This document shows positions 30,899 through 33,262 of a stretch of DNA of 33,262 nucleotides, piece after piece. The stretch's first letter is position 1. Every line of letters starts with the position of its first letter. The DNA is from an uncultured Lachnospiraceae bacterium (GTDB taxonomy: Bacteria > Bacillota > Clostridia > Lachnospirales > Lachnospiraceae). The stretch covers positions 1 to 33,262 of the forward strand of contig CAJUBR010000028.1 of assembly GCA_910584695.1 (NCBI GenBank). Direction: 5' to 3'. The notes under the pieces are model-generated. The model ran no database searches and was not told where the DNA came from. It worked only from the letters and a program-made list of their open reading frames with translations. The translations under genes were made by a program, and so were the position numbers.

Positions 30899-32770
30899 CT
30901 ATATAACACTCCTTACCAGACGCCCAAATTCTCTTCTATCTACTGCTATTACAAGACCGGCTCTCTCTAATGCTACTATTACCGCATTAGCAAATTTATC
31001 ATAGTCAATAATTGTCTCATTTTCTGTATAGCTATGCATTTCAAAATCCGTACCAATAGATGAAGGTATACGGTTAGTGTCTATCGAACCGACAGTTGCA
31101 AGGCTTAATTCTTTCATGGATTCTGCAACTTTACTTACATTATTTTTAATACCGGCAGCTAATCCTAGATCAATCATTTTACCAACTTGAGATTCAAAAA
31201 CTCTGGATGGGGAATGTATCCCTAAAGCATTCTTTGCCGAATCCAATGCACTTTTGGCGGCTTCTTTTGCTGCATCCATTATCAATCCAGCCGCATTCTT
31301 AATTCCTTTAACAATACCTTCAATGATGTTTTTACCAAGTGTAAGCCAATCAACACTCTTCATTGTATTGATAAAGCTTTTTGCAATTTTGGGAACTGCA
31401 TCAATTATTTTAGGGATTGCCTTTATAAGACCAGCTACTAATTTTCCTATAATTTCAATACCGCTTTGCAAAATTTGTGGTAATTTCTTTGCTATCGTGC
31501 TTACAATGTTTATAACCACATTATTAGCTGCCGATACAATCTGAGGTAGATTATTAACAAATCCTTCAACCACTCTTATCAGCATATCTGCACCTGCTTT
31601 TAGAATTTTGGGTGCATTATCGGCAATAAAGCTAATCATGCTGGTTATCATGCTTCCCACGTTTGATATAAAAGCCGGTAAATTCAAGAAAAAGCCATCT
31701 GCAAGACTTCCAACAATCTCCGTTCCTTTGCTTAATACATTGGGAAGATTGGCGGTAATATTCTCTCCAAGTGTACTAATAAGGGCTCCCGCTGCTGTGA
31801 TTAGGCTCGGTAGATTATTCCGAATACCAGATATGATATTATTTAACAAAGCACTGCCATTGCTTTGCAATGATGGCATTGCAGCTTGAATAAACGTTCC
31901 TATGGCAGACGGAAGAGCTGTTATTATATTCCCGACCATTGGAATTAAATTATTAAACAAAAATGTAGATGTGGTCTCTGCCAAAGCCTGCAATGCGGGC
32001 TTAACATCCTCACCGATTGCCAGATAACCAAGGACATTGGAAAATGCCGACTTCATAGCAGACATGGAACCTGTTAAAGTGGTTGCCGCCTCTTCTGCAG
32101 TTGTTCCGGTTATGCCAAGCTCTCCCTGGATTACATGAATTGCATTGTACACATCCGACAGATTATTGATATCATATTCAACCCCTGATACCTTCTGTGC
32201 ATCTGCAAGCAGTCTTTCCATTTCCGTTTTAGTTCCGCCATATCCAAGTTTAAGGTTATCCAACATGGTATAATTCTGCTTTGCAAATCCTTGATATGCA
32301 TCCTGAATTGATTCCATTGAGGTACCCATTTTATTCGCATTATCAGACATATCTGTTAATGCCATATCTGATACCTTGGCTGCCTCTTCGGTATTGCCGC
32401 TTAAGCCTTGCAGCAAACTTGCCGAAAAGCTTGTTACTGCTTCCATGTAATCATTTGCAGACAACCCGGCAGTCTTAAAAGCATTTTTAGCATTTGCTAT
32501 TACAGTATCGCTGCTATCTTTAAATAAGGTTTCTATACCGCCAACGCTTTGTTCTAAATCAGCACCCTCATTTACCGCCGCCGCTATCCCTTTTACAATG
32601 GTCTCGCCGATTTTTGCAGCAGCCACAACCTTTAGTATTTTTGACACAATAGACTTTCCTGTGCTGTCTCCCGCTGCTCCGGCTTCCTCACCTAATTCAG
32701 AAGACAGCCTGCCTTTAATGCCTTTTGTTGATGGAATTATTTGTACATATGCTTTTGCTAATTCTGCCAT
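30899..32770 (-). CDS. Phage tail tape measure protein
   Basis: A 623-aa tape measure protein. The N-terminal domain (MAELAKAYVQIIPSTKGIKG, then FKTAGLSANDYMEAVTSF and MALTDMSDNANKMGTSM, which are standard family blocks) is followed by a long hydrophobic, repetitive helical middle (about 280-480) with repeated NLPxxI/ILPxxI units. The C-terminal LGIHSPSRVFESQVG block is also typical. It sets tail length and helps DNA delivery; at roughly 0.15 nm per residue the tail would be about 90-95 nm. Its start overlaps the end of the chaperone ORF by 13 bases. Confidence 0.92.
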   Translation of the reverse strand: MAELAKAYVQIIPSTKGIKGRLSSELGEEAGAAGDSTGKSIVSKILKVVAAAKIGETIVKGIAAAVNEGADLEQSVGGIETLFKDSSDTVIANAKNAFKTAGLSANDYMEAVTSFSASLLQGLSGNTEEAAKVSDMALTDMSDNANKMGTSMESIQDAYQGFAKQNYTMLDNLKLGYGGTKTEMERLLADAQKVSGVEYDINNLSDVYNAIHVIQGELGITGTTAEEAATTLTGSMSAMKSAFSNVLGYLAIGEDVKPALQALAETTSTFLFNNLIPMVGNIITALPSAIGTFIQAAMPSLQSNGSALLNNIISGIRNNLPSLITAAGALISTLGENITANLPNVLSKGTEIVGSLADGFFLNLPAFISNVGSMITSMISFIADNAPKILKAGADMLIRVVEGFVNNLPQIVSAANNVVINIVSTIAKKLPQILQSGIEIIGKLVAGLIKAIPKIIDAVPKIAKSFINTMKSVDWLTLGKNIIEGIVKGIKNAAGLIMDAAKEAAKSALDSAKNALGIHSPSRVFESQVGKMIDLGLAAGIKNNVSKVAESMKELSLATVGSIDTNRIPSSIGTDFEMHSYTENETIIDYDKFANAVIVALERAGLVIAVDRREFGRLVRSVI

Positions 32771-33156
32771 TTCCCTTTTCCTTTCTGTATAATTTCTCTT
32801 CTCCTATCCTCAAATTCCTCTGGTGAATTAAATGATTCCATCGTTTTATCTCTATTGCTATTCTCTATTAATTTCATAGCAATAGATTCCGGGCGGTTTC
32901 TGCCCTTTGCTCCATCCTTTGTTTTGGACCATAACAACAAGCCTAATCTGTCCGCTATGGAAGCAGTTAATATTGTTTCTAATGGCTGCTCCATTCTGCT
33001 TATTTTCATCTTGATTCTGCTGTCATTCCTCAAACCGATACAAAAAATCGCCACCCTGGAGCATGGCAGCGATTTATAATCATATATGTGATAAGTCTCA
33101 GCCAAATCACAAATAATTGCATCTTCATCCGTTGCAAGCATATCGGCGAGGATCAT
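32758..33156 (-). CDS. DUF5361-like tail assembly chaperone, T part (probable -1 frameshift product)
   Basis: An ORF of 132 codons from ATG, with ATDEDAIICDLAETYHIYDY, RNDSRIKMKI and WSKTKDGAKGRNRPES, which I associate with DUF5361 phage proteins found before tape measure genes. The ATG at 33156 has no ribosome site and overlaps the stop of the preceding ORF (TGATG). The frame stays open upstream through AAA AAA CTG, directly joined to the slippery heptamer at 33159-33165. The likely product is therefore a fusion with the preceding protein, as for lambda gpGT. Reinitiation at the overlapping ATG is the alternative. Confidence 0.75.
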   Translation of the reverse strand: MILADMLATDEDAIICDLAETYHIYDYKSLPCSRVAIFCIGLRNDSRIKMKISRMEQPLETILTASIADRLGLLLWSKTKDGAKGRNRPESIAMKLIENSNRDKTMESFNSPEEFEDRRREIIQKGKGKWQN

Positions 33157-33262
33157 CAGTTTTTTGCTTTAGGCTGGGACTGGAGTATTTCCGTAATTTC
33201 CGACATCATCATGTTTGCGGATACTCTTCTATTTTCTTTAGTACAATGCTTTTTCAAAAGGT
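33156..33262 (-). CDS. Tail assembly chaperone, G part (C-terminal end only)
   Basis: The last 34 codons of a gene that begins beyond the window edge: ...TKENRRVSANMMMSEITE, then ILQSQPKAKN and TGA. It is the zero-frame partner of the following ORF. Small size, position just before the tape measure, and the slippery site at its end fit a gpG-type tail chaperone, but too little is visible to name a family. Confidence 0.6.
   Translation of the reverse strand, partial: LLKKHCTKENRRVSANMMMSEITEILQSQPKAKN
33159..33165 (-). promoter_or_regulatory. -1 ribosomal frameshift site A_AAA_AAC
   Basis: On the minus strand the sequence GCA AAA AAC TGA ends the upstream ORF. It contains the canonical X_XXY_YYZ heptamer A_AAA_AAC in the correct phase, directly before the stop codon. 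A one-base backward slip leads straight into the DUF5361-like frame. No strong downstream hairpin was recognised by eye. Confidence 0.7.

Larger units (their letters stand above)
26102..33262. mobile_element. Siphovirus-like prophage, tail and lysis end (partial)
   Basis: Eight contiguous minus-strand genes follow the usual order of a long-tailed phage late operon: tail chaperone pair, tape measure, distal tail protein, gp37-like tail protein, probable fibre, holin, endolysin. The head, replication and integrase genes must lie beyond the right edge. The left edge is approximate: no attachment site was identified, and the terminator after the endolysin is used as the boundary. All genes seen look intact, so the prophage may be functional; the rest is not visible. 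Confidence 0.8.

Overview
The window comes from a low-GC Firmicute, most likely a gut Lachnospiraceae of the Roseburia/Agathobacter/Blautia type. The reasons are the AT-rich coding style, AGGAGG-type ribosome sites, a YjfB-like motility protein, an intracellular GH32 fed by an ABC importer, and short palindromic intergenic repeats of a kind I associate with that family. Nearly every gene is on the minus strand; the main exception is the LacI-type regulator at 19983-21005.

Layout: (1) 71-1503, a secreted SH3/NlpC-P60 peptidoglycan hydrolase and a YjfB-like protein. (2) 1788-6487, a Bce-type antimicrobial-peptide module: response regulator, intramembrane-sensing kinase, ATPase and 10-TM permease. 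(3) 6579-7709, debris of an ADP-ribosyltransferase-like gene with two overlapping tiny ORFs, and an intact Uma2 nuclease-fold protein. (4) 7777-12448, a second module ordered response regulator - ATPase - ABC-2 permease - CPBP membrane protein - kinase. A 212-bp palindromic MITE-like element with an 11-bp target duplication lies between the regulator and the ATPase. (5) 12668-21005, a sucrose/fructo-oligosaccharide operon: binding protein, two permeases, UgpC/MsmK ATPase, GH32, PfkB kinase and a His15-less HPr-like protein. A divergent LacI regulator and two clusters of 12-bp operators sit upstream. (6) 21009-25754, a third module: ATPase - permease - secreted HExxH metalloprotease-like protein, followed by a VanR/VanS-like pair with its own promoter. 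(7) About 26100-33262, the tail and lysis end of a siphovirus-like prophage: tail assembly chaperone pair, tape measure, distal tail protein, gp37-like tail protein, probable fibre, holin and GH24 endolysin.

How they fit together: three two-component/ABC modules for envelope or peptide stress flank one fructan-use operon, a typical accessory layout for a gut anaerobe. The binding protein and permeases import sucrose or short fructans. The cytoplasmic GH32 cleaves them, the PfkB kinase phosphorylates the fructose, and the HPr-like protein may link the operon to catabolite control through its Ser46-type site.

The least ordinary observations are: an A_AAA_AAC slippery heptamer directly before the stop of the upstream tail chaperone ORF; operator-like palindromes tiled at exactly 12-bp spacing; a palindromic repeat that supplies the last 14 codons of the HPr-like gene; the MITE with a perfect target duplication; and the metalloprotease-ABC-VanRS-like cluster. 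Family names rest on motifs read by eye; no database search was run.
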